Part shown: positions 26,585-36,117 of the stretch, piece after piece
Layout of the letters: each line of letters starts with the position of its first letter
Numbering within the stretch: position 1 is the first letter of the stretch
Assembly: GCF_003441595.1 (NCBI RefSeq)
Contig: NZ_CP031848.1
Location: forward strand, 2,294,001-2,358,000
DNA from: Marinobacter sp. Arc7-DN-1
Lineage (GTDB): Bacteria; Pseudomonadota; Gammaproteobacteria; Pseudomonadales; Oleiphilaceae
Direction of reading: 5' to 3'
Length of the DNA: 64,000 bases
Position numbers and translations under genes: made by a program
Notes under the pieces: model-generated
The model's input: only the letters and a program-made list of their open reading frames with translations
Database searches by the model: none
What the model was told of the DNA's origin: nothing

Positions 26585-27418
26585 ATGGAAGACCTGCTTG
26601 GGGCTGATGGACGCGCTTCAGAGCTGATCAATCAGGCGATGACCCTGATTATGACTTATGCACCGAAAGTGGTGCTGGCCATCATCACCCTGGTGATCGG
26701 CCTCTGGCTGATCAACCGGTTTGTCGGTGTGCTCGACAACAAACTGGGCAAAAAGGATCCGACACTTAATAAATTCCTTTGTGGCCTGATCGGCGCGATC
26801 CTCAAGATTCTGCTGTTCATCTCTGTTGCGTCCATGGTCGGCATCGCCACGACCTCGTTCATTGCCATCATCGGTGCTGCCGGCCTGGCGGTGGGTCTGG
26901 CCCTTCAGGGCAGCCTCGGCAACTTTGCCGGCGGCGTGCTGATCCTGATCTTCAAACCGTTCAAGGTTGGAGACACCATTGATGCTCAGGGCTATCTCGG
27001 CGCCGTGCGGGAAATTTCCATCCTCTACACGATTGTCGACACCTTCGATAACCGCCGCATCGTCATTCCCAACGGCAGCCTGTCCAACGCTACGCTGGTG
27101 AACGTCAGCTACTACGACACGCGCCGTTGCGACATGACCTTTGGCATTGCCTACGGCGATGACATCGACAAGGCCCGGGCCGTGATCAAGCAGCTTCTGG
27201 ACGAGGACAAACGGGTACTGCCGGAGCCTGAGCCGAGAATATCGGTGGGTTCCCTGGGCGACAACTCGGTCAACATCATCGTCCGGCCCTGGACCAGAAC
27301 TGACGATCTCTGGCCGGTTTACTGGGACATGCACGAGCGGGTGAAGAAAGCCTTTGACAAGGAAGGCCTCACGATCCCGTTCCCACAGCGCGACGTTCAT
27401 CTCTACAAGAACGAGTGA
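26585..27418 (+). CDS. mscS: Small-conductance mechanosensitive channel (MscS)
   Basis: 277 residues, close to the 286 of E. coli MscS. Three N-terminal membrane helices; the third, pore-lining, helix is the Gly/Ala-rich stretch GAAGLAVGLALQGSLGNFAGG. Then the beta domain (FKVGDTIDAQGYLG, VIPNGSLSNATLVN) and alpha/beta vestibule. It opens under osmotic downshock. Of two in-frame ATGs I use 26585, which has AAGGAG seven bases upstream. Confidence 0.92.
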   Translation: MEDLLGADGRASELINQAMTLIMTYAPKVVLAIITLVIGLWLINRFVGVLDNKLGKKDPTLNKFLCGLIGAILKILLFISVASMVGIATTSFIAIIGAAGLAVGLALQGSLGNFAGGVLILIFKPFKVGDTIDAQGYLGAVREISILYTIVDTFDNRRIVIPNGSLSNATLVNVSYYDTRRCDMTFGIAYGDDIDKARAVIKQLLDEDKRVLPEPEPRISVGSLGDNSVNIIVRPWTRTDDLWPVYWDMHERVKKAFDKEGLTIPFPQRDVHLYKNE

Positions 27419-27484
27419 ACCGGTTCGCATTGATACATCTGGTTACTCGCAAACTGCGTAGCCTCAACTAAGCTGACCATTAAT

Positions 27485-27506
27485 GGCGGGGTTTTCCGGC
27501 CCCGCC
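27485..27506. other. GC-rich hairpin after mscS
   Basis: GGCGGGG and CCCCGCC arms with an 8-base loop, 66 bp past the mscS stop. No T run follows, so it is a hairpin rather than a clear terminator. Confidence 0.4.
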
Positions 27507-27579
27507 AGGCCATCGGGGCCCGGCAGGCCAACAATCGCAGGCTCCGGAACGCTGTCATTGCTGGTAGGAGGTGGTCACT

Positions 27580-28137
27580 ATGCCGGTACAGCAGTTGAAG
27601 GAATTCCTCGAAGAGGCAAATGTGGAATACATGTGCCTCTCTCACCCCCCTGCGTTTACCGCCCAGGAACTGGCCCACCACGTAAAGATTGCCGGCGACC
27701 GTGTCGTCAAAACCGTGATCATCGAGCTGGATGGCAAAATGGCCATGCTGGTCATGCCGGCTACCTGGCGCATCCGCTGGGACAGGCTGTCCCGGATTCT
27801 CGAGACCGACTTTCTTGATCTTGCCGATGAACAGGAATTCCAGGACCGGTTTCCGGATTGTGAAGTGGGCGCCATGCCGCCATTTGGCAACCTGTTCGGC
27901 ATGACCGTGTACTGCGCCGAGGCCCTGACCGAACAGCCCGAACTCGCTTTCGCTGCTGGCAGCCATACCGAATCGGTTCACATGAAAACACCGGATTTTC
28001 TCACCCTGGTTCAGCCAATGGTCCTGAACCAGGGCTTTACCAAACCCGGAGCCCAGAAGCCCGCCTGGCTGGTCAAAAACCGCCGCCGGCCTGACGACAC
28101 CGCGAAACAGCGGGTATTCGGCATGGCAGGATACTGA
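27580..28137 (+). CDS. YbaK/EbsC-family aminoacyl-tRNA deacylase
   Basis: 185 residues. The N-terminal ~150 residues match the YbaK domain, which removes mischarged amino acids from tRNA; the core VVKTVIIELDGKMAMLVMPA holds the conserved lysine, and GAMPPFGNLFGM matches the G-x-x-PPFG-x-G loop of the ProX/YbaK group. The last ~35 residues are an extra tail. GGAGG is eight bases before ATG 27580; the GTG nine bases earlier is not preferred. Specificity (Ala, Pro or Cys) cannot be told. Confidence 0.8.
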   Translation: MPVQQLKEFLEEANVEYMCLSHPPAFTAQELAHHVKIAGDRVVKTVIIELDGKMAMLVMPATWRIRWDRLSRILETDFLDLADEQEFQDRFPDCEVGAMPPFGNLFGMTVYCAEALTEQPELAFAAGSHTESVHMKTPDFLTLVQPMVLNQGFTKPGAQKPAWLVKNRRRPDDTAKQRVFGMAGY

Positions 28138-28219
28138 CACTTTTCATGCCGGCTTGATCCCGATCTCTTGTCTGACCGCCGTCATCGCGTAAACTGAGGG
28201 CATCAGACAGGAAACCGAT

Positions 28220-29515
28220 ATGACTCAAGCCTTTGATATTGTGGTTGTTGGCGCCGGCATGGTCGGAGCTGCCCTGGCCACTGGCCTCGGCCAGAGTGGC
28301 TTCAGTGTCGCCGTGGTTGATCGTGCTCCCCCACCCGTCTTCGACCCGCAAGCCAGCCCGGATATCCGGGTATCCGCCCTGAGCGCCGGTAGTGAACGTT
28401 ACCTCCGGAGCATCGATGCCTGGAACAAAATCCTTAACATGCGGGCAACGCCCTACCAGCGGCTTGCGGTGTGGGATGAAACCCGGTATCCACTTCAAAA
28501 CCTCGTGCCCCGGAAACTGATTGCAGTTGAATTCGACGCAACGGAACTGGGCGCCCACCATCTCGGCCATATCGTCGAGAACCCGGTAACCCAGCAGGCG
28601 CTCTGGCAGACCGCGGAGGCAGAACCACGGGTGACCCTGATTCACGGACACGGCATTTCATCGCTGGCCCTGTCCAGTGAATCGGCCACCGTTACCCTGG
28701 ACGACGGTCGCGAACTCACCGCAGCCCTGGTGATCGGCGCTGATGGCGCCCGGTCCCGGGTCCGGGATCTCGCCGGCATCGGCACCACCCGGAACCAGTA
28801 TGGCCAGCAGGCCATGGTGATCTCCGTGCGCTACCAGGGCCCGGTTGAGGACATTACCTGGCAGGGCTTCCACCCCTCCGGTCCCCGGGCGTTCCTGCCG
28901 CTGCACAGTGCTGGCCTGGACTTTCCGGGTGAGAGCTGGGGCTCGCTGGTCTGGTACGATGCGCCCGATGAACTGGCCCGCCTGAAGGCACTGGACGACG
29001 ACGAACTGATGGCCGAAATCCAGTCGGCCTTCCCATCGTGCCTGCCACCGCTGACCCACATCGACGCCCGGGCCTCTTTTCCCATTGCCCGGCAGCACGC
29101 CAGGCACTATTTCGCAGGCAGGGTGGTTCTGGCCGGTGATTCGGCCCACACCATCAATCCATTGGCGGGCCAGGGCGTAAACCTCGGTTTCCAGGACGCC
29201 CAGGCACTGCAAGGCGTGCTCAGGGAAGCCAGGCGCGCCGGCGACGACCTGGCTGACCGGAAATGGCTGGATCAGTACGAGCAGCAACGCCGCCCGGCCA
29301 ACCGCCGGATGATGCTGACCATGGATGTGTTCTACCACCTGTTCAGCAACCAGGTTCCGCCGGTGCACCTGCTCCGGAACCTCGGCCTCGGCGCCGCCCG
29401 CGCCCTGCCCTTCGCCCGTAACCGGGTTGCCCGCTATGCCATGGGTATCGATGAAGAGTTGCCGCCCGTGCTAAAACAGGTCACCGCCCGGATTCCGGGC
29501 CTGAACCAGCGTTAA
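28220..29515 (+). CDS. UbiH/UbiF/VisC-family FAD-dependent hydroxylase
   Basis: 431 residues. Group A flavoprotein monooxygenase fold: VVGAGMVGAALATGLGQSG at the N-terminus (FAD ADP site), GADGARSRVR mid-protein, and GDSAHTINPLAGQGVNLGFQDA in the second half, which is characteristic of the ubiquinone hydroxylases. It adds a hydroxyl to the ring of a ubiquinone precursor. UbiH, UbiI and UbiF cannot be told apart here. CAGGAAA precedes the start. The HIT gene follows by 41 bp. Confidence 0.85.
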   Translation: MTQAFDIVVVGAGMVGAALATGLGQSGFSVAVVDRAPPPVFDPQASPDIRVSALSAGSERYLRSIDAWNKILNMRATPYQRLAVWDETRYPLQNLVPRKLIAVEFDATELGAHHLGHIVENPVTQQALWQTAEAEPRVTLIHGHGISSLALSSESATVTLDDGRELTAALVIGADGARSRVRDLAGIGTTRNQYGQQAMVISVRYQGPVEDITWQGFHPSGPRAFLPLHSAGLDFPGESWGSLVWYDAPDELARLKALDDDELMAEIQSAFPSCLPPLTHIDARASFPIARQHARHYFAGRVVLAGDSAHTINPLAGQGVNLGFQDAQALQGVLREARRAGDDLADRKWLDQYEQQRRPANRRMMLTMDVFYHLFSNQVPPVHLLRNLGLGAARALPFARNRVARYAMGIDEELPPVLKQVTARIPGLNQR

Positions 29516-29556
29516 ACCCCGAACCCGACACTCATTACAACTAGAAAGGAGTCACC

Positions 29557-29922
29557 ATGTCTGAGACGATTTTTACCAAGATCATCAACCGGGAAATCCC
29601 CGCCGACATTATTTACGAGGACGACATCAGCCTGGCGTTCAATGACATCAATCCCCAGGCGCCGGTGCATTTTCTGGTGATCCCGAAAAAGGCCATCGCC
29701 ACCATCAACGACCTGACGGAAGCTGACCGCGAACTGGTCGGGCACCTGTATCTGGTGGCAGCGAAGATTGCCAGTGAACAGGGTTTTGCGGATGACGGCT
29801 ATCGGGTGGTCATGAACTGCGGCGAGAATTCCGGGCAGACGGTGTTTCACATCCACCTTCACGTCCTGGCCGGCAAGCCGCTGGGGTGGCCGCCTTATAC
29901 CGACAAGATGAAGCAGGCCTGA
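29557..29922 (+). CDS. hinT: HIT-family purine nucleotide phosphoramidase (HinT-like)
   Basis: 121 residues, one HIT domain with the histidine triad HIHLHVL after GQTVFHIHLH, plus the FNDINPQAPVHFLVIPKK opening typical of HinT (YcfF). It hydrolyses AMP-lysine and other nucleoside phosphoramidates. AAAGGAG precedes the ATG. The length and end (GWPPY) match the bacterial HinT group. Confidence 0.9.
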   Translation: MSETIFTKIINREIPADIIYEDDISLAFNDINPQAPVHFLVIPKKAIATINDLTEADRELVGHLYLVAAKIASEQGFADDGYRVVMNCGENSGQTVFHIHLHVLAGKPLGWPPYTDKMKQA

Positions 29923-29923
29923 A

Positions 29924-29974
29924 TGAACACGGGGTCATGAACACGGGGTCAGATGAAAGCTTTCATCTGACCCC
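29924..29974. repeat. REP-like palindrome preceded by a 14-bp tandem duplication
   Basis: TGAACACGGGGTCA occurs twice in tandem (29924-29937, 29938-29951). It runs into a perfect 30-bp palindrome (29945-29974), arms GGGGTCAGATGAAAG. This GGGGTCAGATGAA...TTCATCTGACCCC form is one I know from REP-type elements of many Gammaproteobacteria, mobilised by REP-associated transposases. It may also terminate the HIT gene and phoU, which converge here. Confidence 0.7.
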
Positions 29975-30027
29975 AATTTCGACCCCAGCTTTGACTGGAC
30001 GAAGTCCTAACTCCGATGTTTAACCGA

Positions 30028-30750
30028 TCAGCGACCGACGACTCTTTCGGCCTCTTCCACCGGCGTATGACGAACGTCCTCGCCCTTGACCATGAAGATC
30101 ACGTTCTCGGCAATGTTGCAAGCGTGGTCACCGACCCGCTCCAGGGCACGAAGCACCCACATGACCGACATACACCGTGAGATGTTGCGGGTATCTTCCA
30201 TCATGAAGGTCAGCAGGGTACGGGCGGCCGCCTGATACTCCTCATCGACCCGCTTGTCTTCCTTCATGATCCGCAGGGCCTGCTCGGAGTCCAGACGTGC
30301 GAAGGCATCCAGGGCATCGTGGAGCATGCTGAGCACGTGGGCACCGATATGGCGGACTTCCACGTAACCACGGGGGGCCTGCCCCTCCTCGGTCAGCTTG
30401 ATGGCCAGTTTGGCAATCTTCTTGGCCTCATCACCCACACGCTCCAGATCAGCCACCATCTTGATGACCGAGATCACCAGGCGCAGGTCCCGGGCGGTAG
30501 GCTGACGGCGGGCGATAATCAGTGTCGCCTCTTCGTCGATCTCTACTTCCATCCGGTCGACTTTCTTGTCGTTGGCACGGATTTCATCGGCCATATGACC
30601 ATTACCATCCACCAGAGCCTGAATGGCATTCTCAACCTGGACTTCAACCATGCCGCCCATTTTCAGAAACTCGGTTTTGAGCGCCATCAGTTCGTCATTG
30701 AACTTGTTGGAGATGTGATCTCCGTACACGTCGTCCTTCTTCGTAGGCAT
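30028..30750 (-). CDS. phoU: Phosphate signalling protein PhoU
   Basis: 240 residues, two PhoU three-helix repeats. Each has the E/D-x-x-x-D metal site: DLERVGDEAKKIA near 95-107 and ALERVGDHACNIAE near 200-213. It joins PstSCAB to the PhoR sensor and represses the Pho regulon when phosphate is ample. Start at ATG 30750; a TTG five codons earlier is less likely. It is the last gene of the pst run, 33 bp after pstB. Confidence 0.94.
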   Translation of the reverse strand: MPTKKDDVYGDHISNKFNDELMALKTEFLKMGGMVEVQVENAIQALVDGNGHMADEIRANDKKVDRMEVEIDEEATLIIARRQPTARDLRLVISVIKMVADLERVGDEAKKIAKLAIKLTEEGQAPRGYVEVRHIGAHVLSMLHDALDAFARLDSEQALRIMKEDKRVDEEYQAAARTLLTFMMEDTRNISRCMSVMWVLRALERVGDHACNIAENVIFMVKGEDVRHTPVEEAERVVGR

Positions 30751-30783
30751 ACTGTTGTTCTCCAAAATTCCCCAGGTCCGGAA

Positions 30784-31671
30784 TCAGCCGAAACGGCCGG
30801 TTATGTAGGACTCGGTCAGTTCATGTTCCGGCGAGGTAAATACCTTGTTGGTCTCGTTCACTTCCACCAGGTGCCCGAGGTGGAAGTAGGCCGTGCGATG
30901 GGATACCCGGGCCGCCTGCTGCATGGAGTGTGTCACAATAACAATAGTGTAGCTCTCCGACATCTCTGCGATCAGCTCTTCCACCTTGGCGGTCGCGATG
31001 GGGTCCAGCGCGGAGCAGGGCTCATCCATCAGGATCACTTCCGGGCTGACAGCAATGGCCCGGGCGATACACAGGCGCTGCTGCTGGCCACCGGACATAC
31101 CCGTTGCGGTGGCATCCAGCCGGTCCTTTGCTTCATCCCACAGGCCGGCCTTGCGCAGACTGTTTTCAACAATCTCGTCCAGATCGGACTTGCGGTTGGC
31201 AAGGCCGTGAATACGCGGGCCGTAGGCCACGTTGTCGTAGATCGACTTCGGAAACGGGTTCGGTTTCTGAAACACCATACCGACCCGGGCACGCAGCTCA
31301 ACCACATCCCGCTTGGGGTCGTAGATGTCATGATCGTCCAGTTGCAAAGACCCCTTCACACGACAGATATCAATACTGTCGTTCATGCGATTCAGGCAGC
31401 GCAGGAAAGTGGATTTACCACAGCCTGAAGGCCCGATAAAGGCGATGACCTCATTGCGGGAAATATCCAGACTGATTTTCTTGATCGCACGGGTGTCACC
31501 ATAGAATACGTCAACATCCCGAAGTTTGAACTTCGGATCGTCAGAGAACGGTTTGCCGACGGTTTTGCCTTCCTCGATGATGGTTTCCGCCGGTTTCTCT
31601 TCCTGAATCGGGACAGCTGCCTCTTCCGACTGAGACGCCTCACTGGTAATCGTCGGGTTAATGCTATTCAT
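30784..31671 (-). CDS. pstB: Phosphate ABC transporter ATPase PstB
   Basis: 295 residues. ABC ATPase with Walker [11 protein letters not shown]-loop, signature [14 protein letters not shown] and Walker [14 protein letters not shown]. Energises phosphate uptake by PstAC. Residues 1-~45 are a hydrophilic, Glu-rich extension before the normal PstB start ([12 protein letters not shown]), with no recognisable domain. ATG 31671 has GGAG upstream and lies 10 bp after pstA. Confidence 0.94.
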   Translation of the reverse strand: MNSINPTITSEASQSEEAAVPIQEEKPAETIIEEGKTVGKPFSDDPKFKLRDVDVFYGDTRAIKKISLDISRNEVIAFIGPSGCGKSTFLRCLNRMNDSIDICRVKGSLQLDDHDIYDPKRDVVELRARVGMVFQKPNPFPKSIYDNVAYGPRIHGLANRKSDLDEIVENSLRKAGLWDEAKDRLDATATGMSGGQQQRLCIARAIAVSPEVILMDEPCSALDPIATAKVEELIAEMSESYTIVIVTHSMQQAARVSHRTAYFHLGHLVEVNETNKVFTSPEHELTESYITGRFG

Positions 31672-31681
31672 TGGAATCTCC

Positions 31682-32956
31682 TCACCACCGGCGCTCAAGA
31701 CGCTTACGCATCCAGATCGCCAGTGCATTCATACTGATCAGGAAGGTCAGCAGCACCATAATGGCGGCTGATGCACGTTCAATAAAGGCCAGCTCGGGGC
31801 TGCCTGCCCACAGGAACACCTGCACGGGCAATACGGTTGCGGAGTCGAAGAAGCCGTCCGGCACGTCGACGATAAACGCGACCATACCAATCAGCAGCAG
31901 CGGCGCGGTCTCTCCGAGTGCCTGGGCCATACCGATGATTGAGCCGGTGAGCATACCCGGCATGGCCAGAGGCAATACATGGTGCAGAACCACCTGCATC
32001 TTGGAGGCGCCAATGCCTTCGGCAGCCTCACGAATGGAAGGCGGCACACTTTTGATGGCGGCGCGGCTCGATATGATGATGGTTGGCAATGTCATCAGGG
32101 TCAGTACCAGGCCACCGACCGCCGGAACAGACCGCGGCATGCCGAAAAGGTTGATGAACACCGCCAGACCCAGCAGACCGAAAATAATTGACGGGACAGC
32201 CGCCAGGTTGTTGATGTTGACCTCAATAAAATCGGTGAACTTGTTTTGCGGGGCAAACTCTTCCAGATAGATAGCCGCAGCCACGCCGATCGGGAAGGAA
32301 AGTATCAGGGTCACGAACATCGTGAGCAGAGACCCGACAATGGCACCGAGAATACCCGCTTTGGACGGATCCCGGGAGTCGCCACCACTGAAGAACACAT
32401 CGTTGAAAGAAGTCTCGATGACATCCCTTTCCAGTAGCTCATCCACCCAGGCCATCTGCTGTTCATCCAGCTTGATCGAGTAGGCCTCATCTCCGGCGTG
32501 CTTCACATAGACGTCAACATCCGTATGAGTAAGGAAACTCATGGTCTGAGTGGTACCGAGCCAACCGGGATTCTCATTGAGCGCATCACGAAGGTCGACA
32601 GACGCGTACGGGTTGATCAGGTCTTTTACCTGCTTCCGATCATCCTCAGTCGCTCCCGGAATTTCCTTGATCAGCGCCTGAATAAGAGGCTCCACAAAAT
32701 CCGCCATCTTCAGCTGGCGCTCATCCGTGGGGTCATCCAGGTACATCATCTCGCGATCGAGATTCACCTCAAGCGTGATGGTGGTTTTGACGAAGCCGGT
32801 GTACCCCTTCCCGATGATATCGGTAAAGAGGATTAACAGAGCACCCAGGGCAATGGCGATTGCCAGAACTCCGTAGGCGCGGAACCTGCGTTCCTTGCGG
32901 TAGCGGCGCTTGAGCGACTGGCGGACAATCTCCGCCTGTGAACGTTGATCAGTCAT
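31682..32956 (-). CDS. pstA: Phosphate ABC transporter permease PstA, long form
   Basis: 424 residues against ~300 for E. coli PstA. After the first membrane helix (~30-50) comes a ~150-residue hydrophilic segment rich in Asp/Glu, presumably periplasmic, then the five-helix permease domain with the [12 protein letters not shown] coupling motif. The inserted part is shared with other long PstA proteins of marine Proteobacteria, as I recall. Start ATG 32956; the pstC stop is four bases before. Confidence 0.9.
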   Translation of the reverse strand: MTDQRSQAEIVRQSLKRRYRKERRFRAYGVLAIAIALGALLILFTDIIGKGYTGFVKTTITLEVNLDREMMYLDDPTDERQLKMADFVEPLIQALIKEIPGATEDDRKQVKDLINPYASVDLRDALNENPGWLGTTQTMSFLTHTDVDVYVKHAGDEAYSIKLDEQQMAWVDELLERDVIETSFNDVFFSGGDSRDPSKAGILGAIVGSLLTMFVTLILSFPIGVAAAIYLEEFAPQNKFTDFIEVNINNLAAVPSIIFGLLGLAVFINLFGMPRSVPAVGGLVLTLMTLPTIIISSRAAIKSVPPSIREAAEGIGASKMQVVLHHVLPLAMPGMLTGSIIGMAQALGETAPLLLIGMVAFIVDVPDGFFDSATVLPVQVFLWAGSPELAFIERASAAIMVLLTFLISMNALAIWMRKRLERRW

Positions 32957-34337
32957 ACTGTTCCCGATATTTACGGACAATTTTCAGGGCAATTACGTTG
33001 AGCAACAGGGTTGCCAGGAAGAGCATGGCACCGAGTGCAAACGCGGCCAGCGTTTTGGCGCTGTCGAATTCCTGGTCACCGGTGAGCAGGGTGACGATCT
33101 GAACGGTTACGGTTGTGACCGTTTCCAGTGGGTTAGCAGTCAGATTCGCAGCCAGGCCAGCGGCCATGACCACGATCATTGTCTCGCCAATGGCCCTGGA
33201 AACCGCCAGCAGGATGCCACCCATGATTCCCGGCAACGCTGCGGGGAAAATAACCTTCTTCATGGTCTCCGATTGGGTCGCCCCCAGGGCAAGGGAGCCA
33301 TCACGCATCGCCTGGGGTACGGCGTTGATCACGTCATCTGACAGGGAGGATACGAATGGGATGATCATGATACCCATGACAGCACCGGCAGCCAGCGCGC
33401 TTTGCGACGACGCTTCGATGCCAATGGAAGCGGCCAGATCGCTGATAAAGGGCGCAACCGTCAAGGCAGCGAAGAATCCATAAACCACCGTGGGAATGCC
33501 TGCCAGCATTTCCAGCAGCGGCTTGACCGCACCGCGAACTGTCTTGTTCGCGTATTCAGACAGGTAAATAGCAGACAGCAAGCCGACCGGCACCGCCACC
33601 ACCATGGCAATGGCAGAAATAAGCAGCGTACCGGTAAACAGGGGAATCATCCCGAAGGCACCCTCTGCAGCTACCTGATCCGCCCGAAGTGCAGTCTGCG
33701 GACTCCACTGGCTACCGAAGAAAAACTCGGTAAACGGCACCTTTTCAAAGAAGCGGAAGGTTTCCAGTGCGACCGAAAAGATGATGCCGACGGTGGTCAG
33801 AATGGCCAGGGCGGCACAGGAGAAAAAGAGCCACTTGAGGATGGATTCGACCTGGGTCCGGGCGTTCAGGCGCGGCCGGATTCTCAGCCACCCCAGGAAA
33901 CCCGCGAGAACAGCGACCGCGATTACAAGGGCCGACATCAGAAACTGACTTTGGGAGCGCAAGGCCTTCAGACGCTCCGCCGCTTCCGCGATGGGCGCTT
34001 CCGCAAACCCCGGCGGCAAGGCGCCGCTCGCCACGTTGCTGATCTTACTGAGCAGAAGGCTGGCCTCACCTTCATTTGCCGGCATCATGCCTTCCGGCAA
34101 CCCGCCAATCACAATCAACTGAATGACTTTTCCCTGAAAAGCCGCCCAAAGGGCCAGAACAATCAGCGCAGGAATACCGCTCCAGAGTGCCGCACGGGCC
34201 CCATAATAGAAAGGCAGGGACTTGAGGTGGCGAATACCCCCCAGTGGCATGGCCAATGACCGGGACCGCGCATATCCCAGCCCGTAGGCGACGACTGCCA
34301 GCACCAGGGTCAGCAAAAGAAGATTAGCCGGTTGCAT
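32949..34337 (-). CDS. pstC: Phosphate ABC transporter permease PstC, long form
   Basis: 462 residues against ~320 in E. coli. An N-terminal ~200-residue extension with several hydrophobic segments precedes the permease domain; the coupling loop is ALALGATQSETMKK-like (LALGATQSETM). Forms the membrane channel with PstA. Start ATG 34337 has CAGGA upstream; a longer frame back to 34412 would enter the pstS terminator region. Confidence 0.9.
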   Translation of the reverse strand: MQPANLLLLTLVLAVVAYGLGYARSRSLAMPLGGIRHLKSLPFYYGARAALWSGIPALIVLALWAAFQGKVIQLIVIGGLPEGMMPANEGEASLLLSKISNVASGALPPGFAEAPIAEAAERLKALRSQSQFLMSALVIAVAVLAGFLGWLRIRPRLNARTQVESILKWLFFSCAALAILTTVGIIFSVALETFRFFEKVPFTEFFFGSQWSPQTALRADQVAAEGAFGMIPLFTGTLLISAIAMVVAVPVGLLSAIYLSEYANKTVRGAVKPLLEMLAGIPTVVYGFFAALTVAPFISDLAASIGIEASSQSALAAGAVMGIMIIPFVSSLSDDVINAVPQAMRDGSLALGATQSETMKKVIFPAALPGIMGGILLAVSRAIGETMIVVMAAGLAANLTANPLETVTTVTVQIVTLLTGDQEFDSAKTLAAFALGAMLFLATLLLNVIALKIVRKYREQYD

Positions 34338-34422
34338 GAAAATTCCTGTCTTCGACTTCAGATAGGCGCACAGTTTACAGATTCGGCTCTGCGCTGGCAC
34401 CAGGTCGTCCAAACGTGCAAAA

Positions 34423-34451
34423 GGGTGCGGATCCTGTTGAGACCCGCACCC
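34423..34451 (-). terminator. Hairpin between pstS and pstC
   Basis: GGGTGCGG/CCGCACCC arms with a 13-base loop; on the minus strand it is followed by TTTTGC. Probably a partial terminator that keeps pstS expression above that of pstCAB-phoU. Confidence 0.65.
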
Positions 34452-34472
34452 CTGTTTTACAAGACTTCTGGG

Positions 34473-35513
34473 TTACTTGAGCTCGTCCAGGGTCAGGTTG
34501 CGCATGTTCTCAGCCTTATCCATCAGGTCCATCAGAGCTGCGCGGGGCGGTACGATCAGGCCAACGTCTTTCAGGTAGCCGTTCTGTCCCATGGCTGCGT
34601 TGCTGACGAACTCGTCAACATATTCCTTGATACCGGGAACCACACCGATGTGAGCCTTCTTCACATAGAAAAACAGTGAACGCGCAACCGGGTATTCATC
34701 GGCAGCAATCGCCTCAGCGGTCGGAACCATGCCGTTCAGAGTGGCTGCCTGCAGACGGTCCGAGTTTTCTTCCAGGAAGCTGTAGCCAAACACACCGTAC
34801 ATGGCGGTATCGCCAATCAGCTTCTGAACGATCAGGTTGTCGTTCTCACCGGCTTCGATGAAAGCACCGTCTTCACGGACGCTTTCGCAGATGGAGCTGT
34901 GCTCGTCTTTGCCCAGGCTCTTTGCCTCAGGCAGCGCGTCACAACCGGCGGCCAGCGCCAACTCGTTGAAGGAGTCACGGGTACCGGAGGTCGGAGGGGG
35001 GCCCATTACACGGATCGGCTTGTTCGGCAAGCTGGAGTCAACGTCGCTCCAGTTTTTGTTCGGGTTGGCAACCCACTTACCGTCAACGGGAACCTTGGAA
35101 CCCAGAGCCAGGAACAGCTGCTCAAGGGTGATATCGAGGTTCTCGGCATTCCTGGAGCTGGCGATAACGATGCCGTCAGAACCAATGCGGAACTCGGTGA
35201 TGTCCTTGACGCCATTTTTCTGGCAAAGCTCGAACTCGGAGGTTTTCATTCGGCGTGAAGCGTTGGTGATGTCAGGGTGCTGGGTACCAATACCCTGACA
35301 GAACAGCTTCATACCGCCACCGGAGCCAGTGGACTCGAGCTTCGGCGTGCTGAAGTCGGTTTTGGTGCCAAAGCGCTCAGCCACCACGGTAGCGAACGGA
35401 TAAACAGTCGAGGAACCCACGATGCTGATGGTGTCACGGGCCATGGCCGGCGCGGACAGGGCGGCTACGGAGCCGGCCAGCGCAACGGTCGCGAGTGCTT
35501 TGTTCAGTTTCAT
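34473..35513 (-). CDS. pstS: Periplasmic phosphate-binding protein PstS
   Basis: 346 residues with a signal peptide (1-~26, PAMA end). The mature protein opens DTISIVGSSTVYPF and keeps the phosphate loop residues in GSSTVYPF, TGSGGG and TSGTRDSF. Binds phosphate in the periplasm and hands it to PstCA. The start is the ATG at 35513 (GGAG upstream); a GTG next to it could be read too. First gene of the run, controlled by a Pho box. Confidence 0.94.
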   Translation of the reverse strand: MKLNKALATVALAGSVAALSAPAMARDTISIVGSSTVYPFATVVAERFGTKTDFSTPKLESTGSGGGMKLFCQGIGTQHPDITNASRRMKTSEFELCQKNGVKDITEFRIGSDGIVIASSRNAENLDITLEQLFLALGSKVPVDGKWVANPNKNWSDVDSSLPNKPIRVMGPPPTSGTRDSFNELALAAGCDALPEAKSLGKDEHSSICESVREDGAFIEAGENDNLIVQKLIGDTAMYGVFGYSFLEENSDRLQAATLNGMVPTAEAIAADEYPVARSLFFYVKKAHIGVVPGIKEYVDEFVSNAAMGQNGYLKDVGLIVPPRAALMDLMDKAENMRNLTLDELK

Positions 35514-35574
35514 CACATCAAATCTCCATTATTCGGTTTGGACGTTGTGTCGGATGTGTTTTACCGATGGATGC

Positions 35575-35608
35575 AGACTAACGGCACTCTGTGACAACTT
35601 TGTTACAG
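35575..35608 (-). promoter_or_regulatory. Pho box and -10 of pstS
   Basis: On the minus strand, CTGTAAC-AAAG-TTGTCAC (35591-35608) fits the two 7-bp repeats of the PhoB box with their 4-bp spacer. TAGTCT (35575-35580) follows after 10 bp, the normal distance of a -10 at PhoB-activated promoters. Confidence 0.88.
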
Positions 35609-35709
35609 CATCTGAAATATAGTCCGGAATGTTCAAATTTGCTTGCAGCGGCGCCTCAGCCCGCTACCATGCGGGTTACAACAATTCCAGGCTTGCTAAA
35701 GGCAATACT

Positions 35710-36114
35710 ATGACCGCGTATGACGATGACAAACCCACACCTCGTGGTGAACTGGCGCTTCAGGTAATTCCCCTTCCCGTCGATACCAACGCCAATGGTG
35801 ATGTGTTCGCCGGCTGGCTGGTCAAACAGATGGATATCGCCGCTGCCACCATGGCCGGTCGCATTTCCCAGGGCCGCAACGCCACCGTTGCCATGGACCG
35901 GATGGAGTTTCTGTCGCCGTTACGGGTTGGTTCGCAGGTGGGCTGTTATTGCGAGCTGGTCGATATCGGTCGCAGCTCCATGAAGATCAACGTCGAGGTC
36001 TGGACTCTGGACCGCACCGCGAAGAATCCCCGCAAGGTAACCGAAGGCCTTTTCGTTTATGTAGCGATCGATGAACACGGCCGGATCCGGGAAGTACCCG
36101 AGCAAAGCCTCTGA
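35710..36114 (+). CDS. Acyl-CoA thioesterase (YciA-like hotdog)
   Basis: 134 residues, one hotdog fold. NTNANGDVFAGW-type opening (DTNANGDVFAGWLVKQMD, with the catalytic Asp) matches YciA and mammalian BACH enzymes. It hydrolyses acyl-CoA in the cytoplasm. ATG 35710 has AAAGG upstream; longer frames run into the pst promoter. Stands alone and convergent with the next gene, 3 bp apart. Confidence 0.85.
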   Translation: MTAYDDDKPTPRGELALQVIPLPVDTNANGDVFAGWLVKQMDIAAATMAGRISQGRNATVAMDRMEFLSPLRVGSQVGCYCELVDIGRSSMKINVEVWTLDRTAKNPRKVTEGLFVYVAIDEHGRIREVPEQSL

Positions 36115-36117
36115 ACT

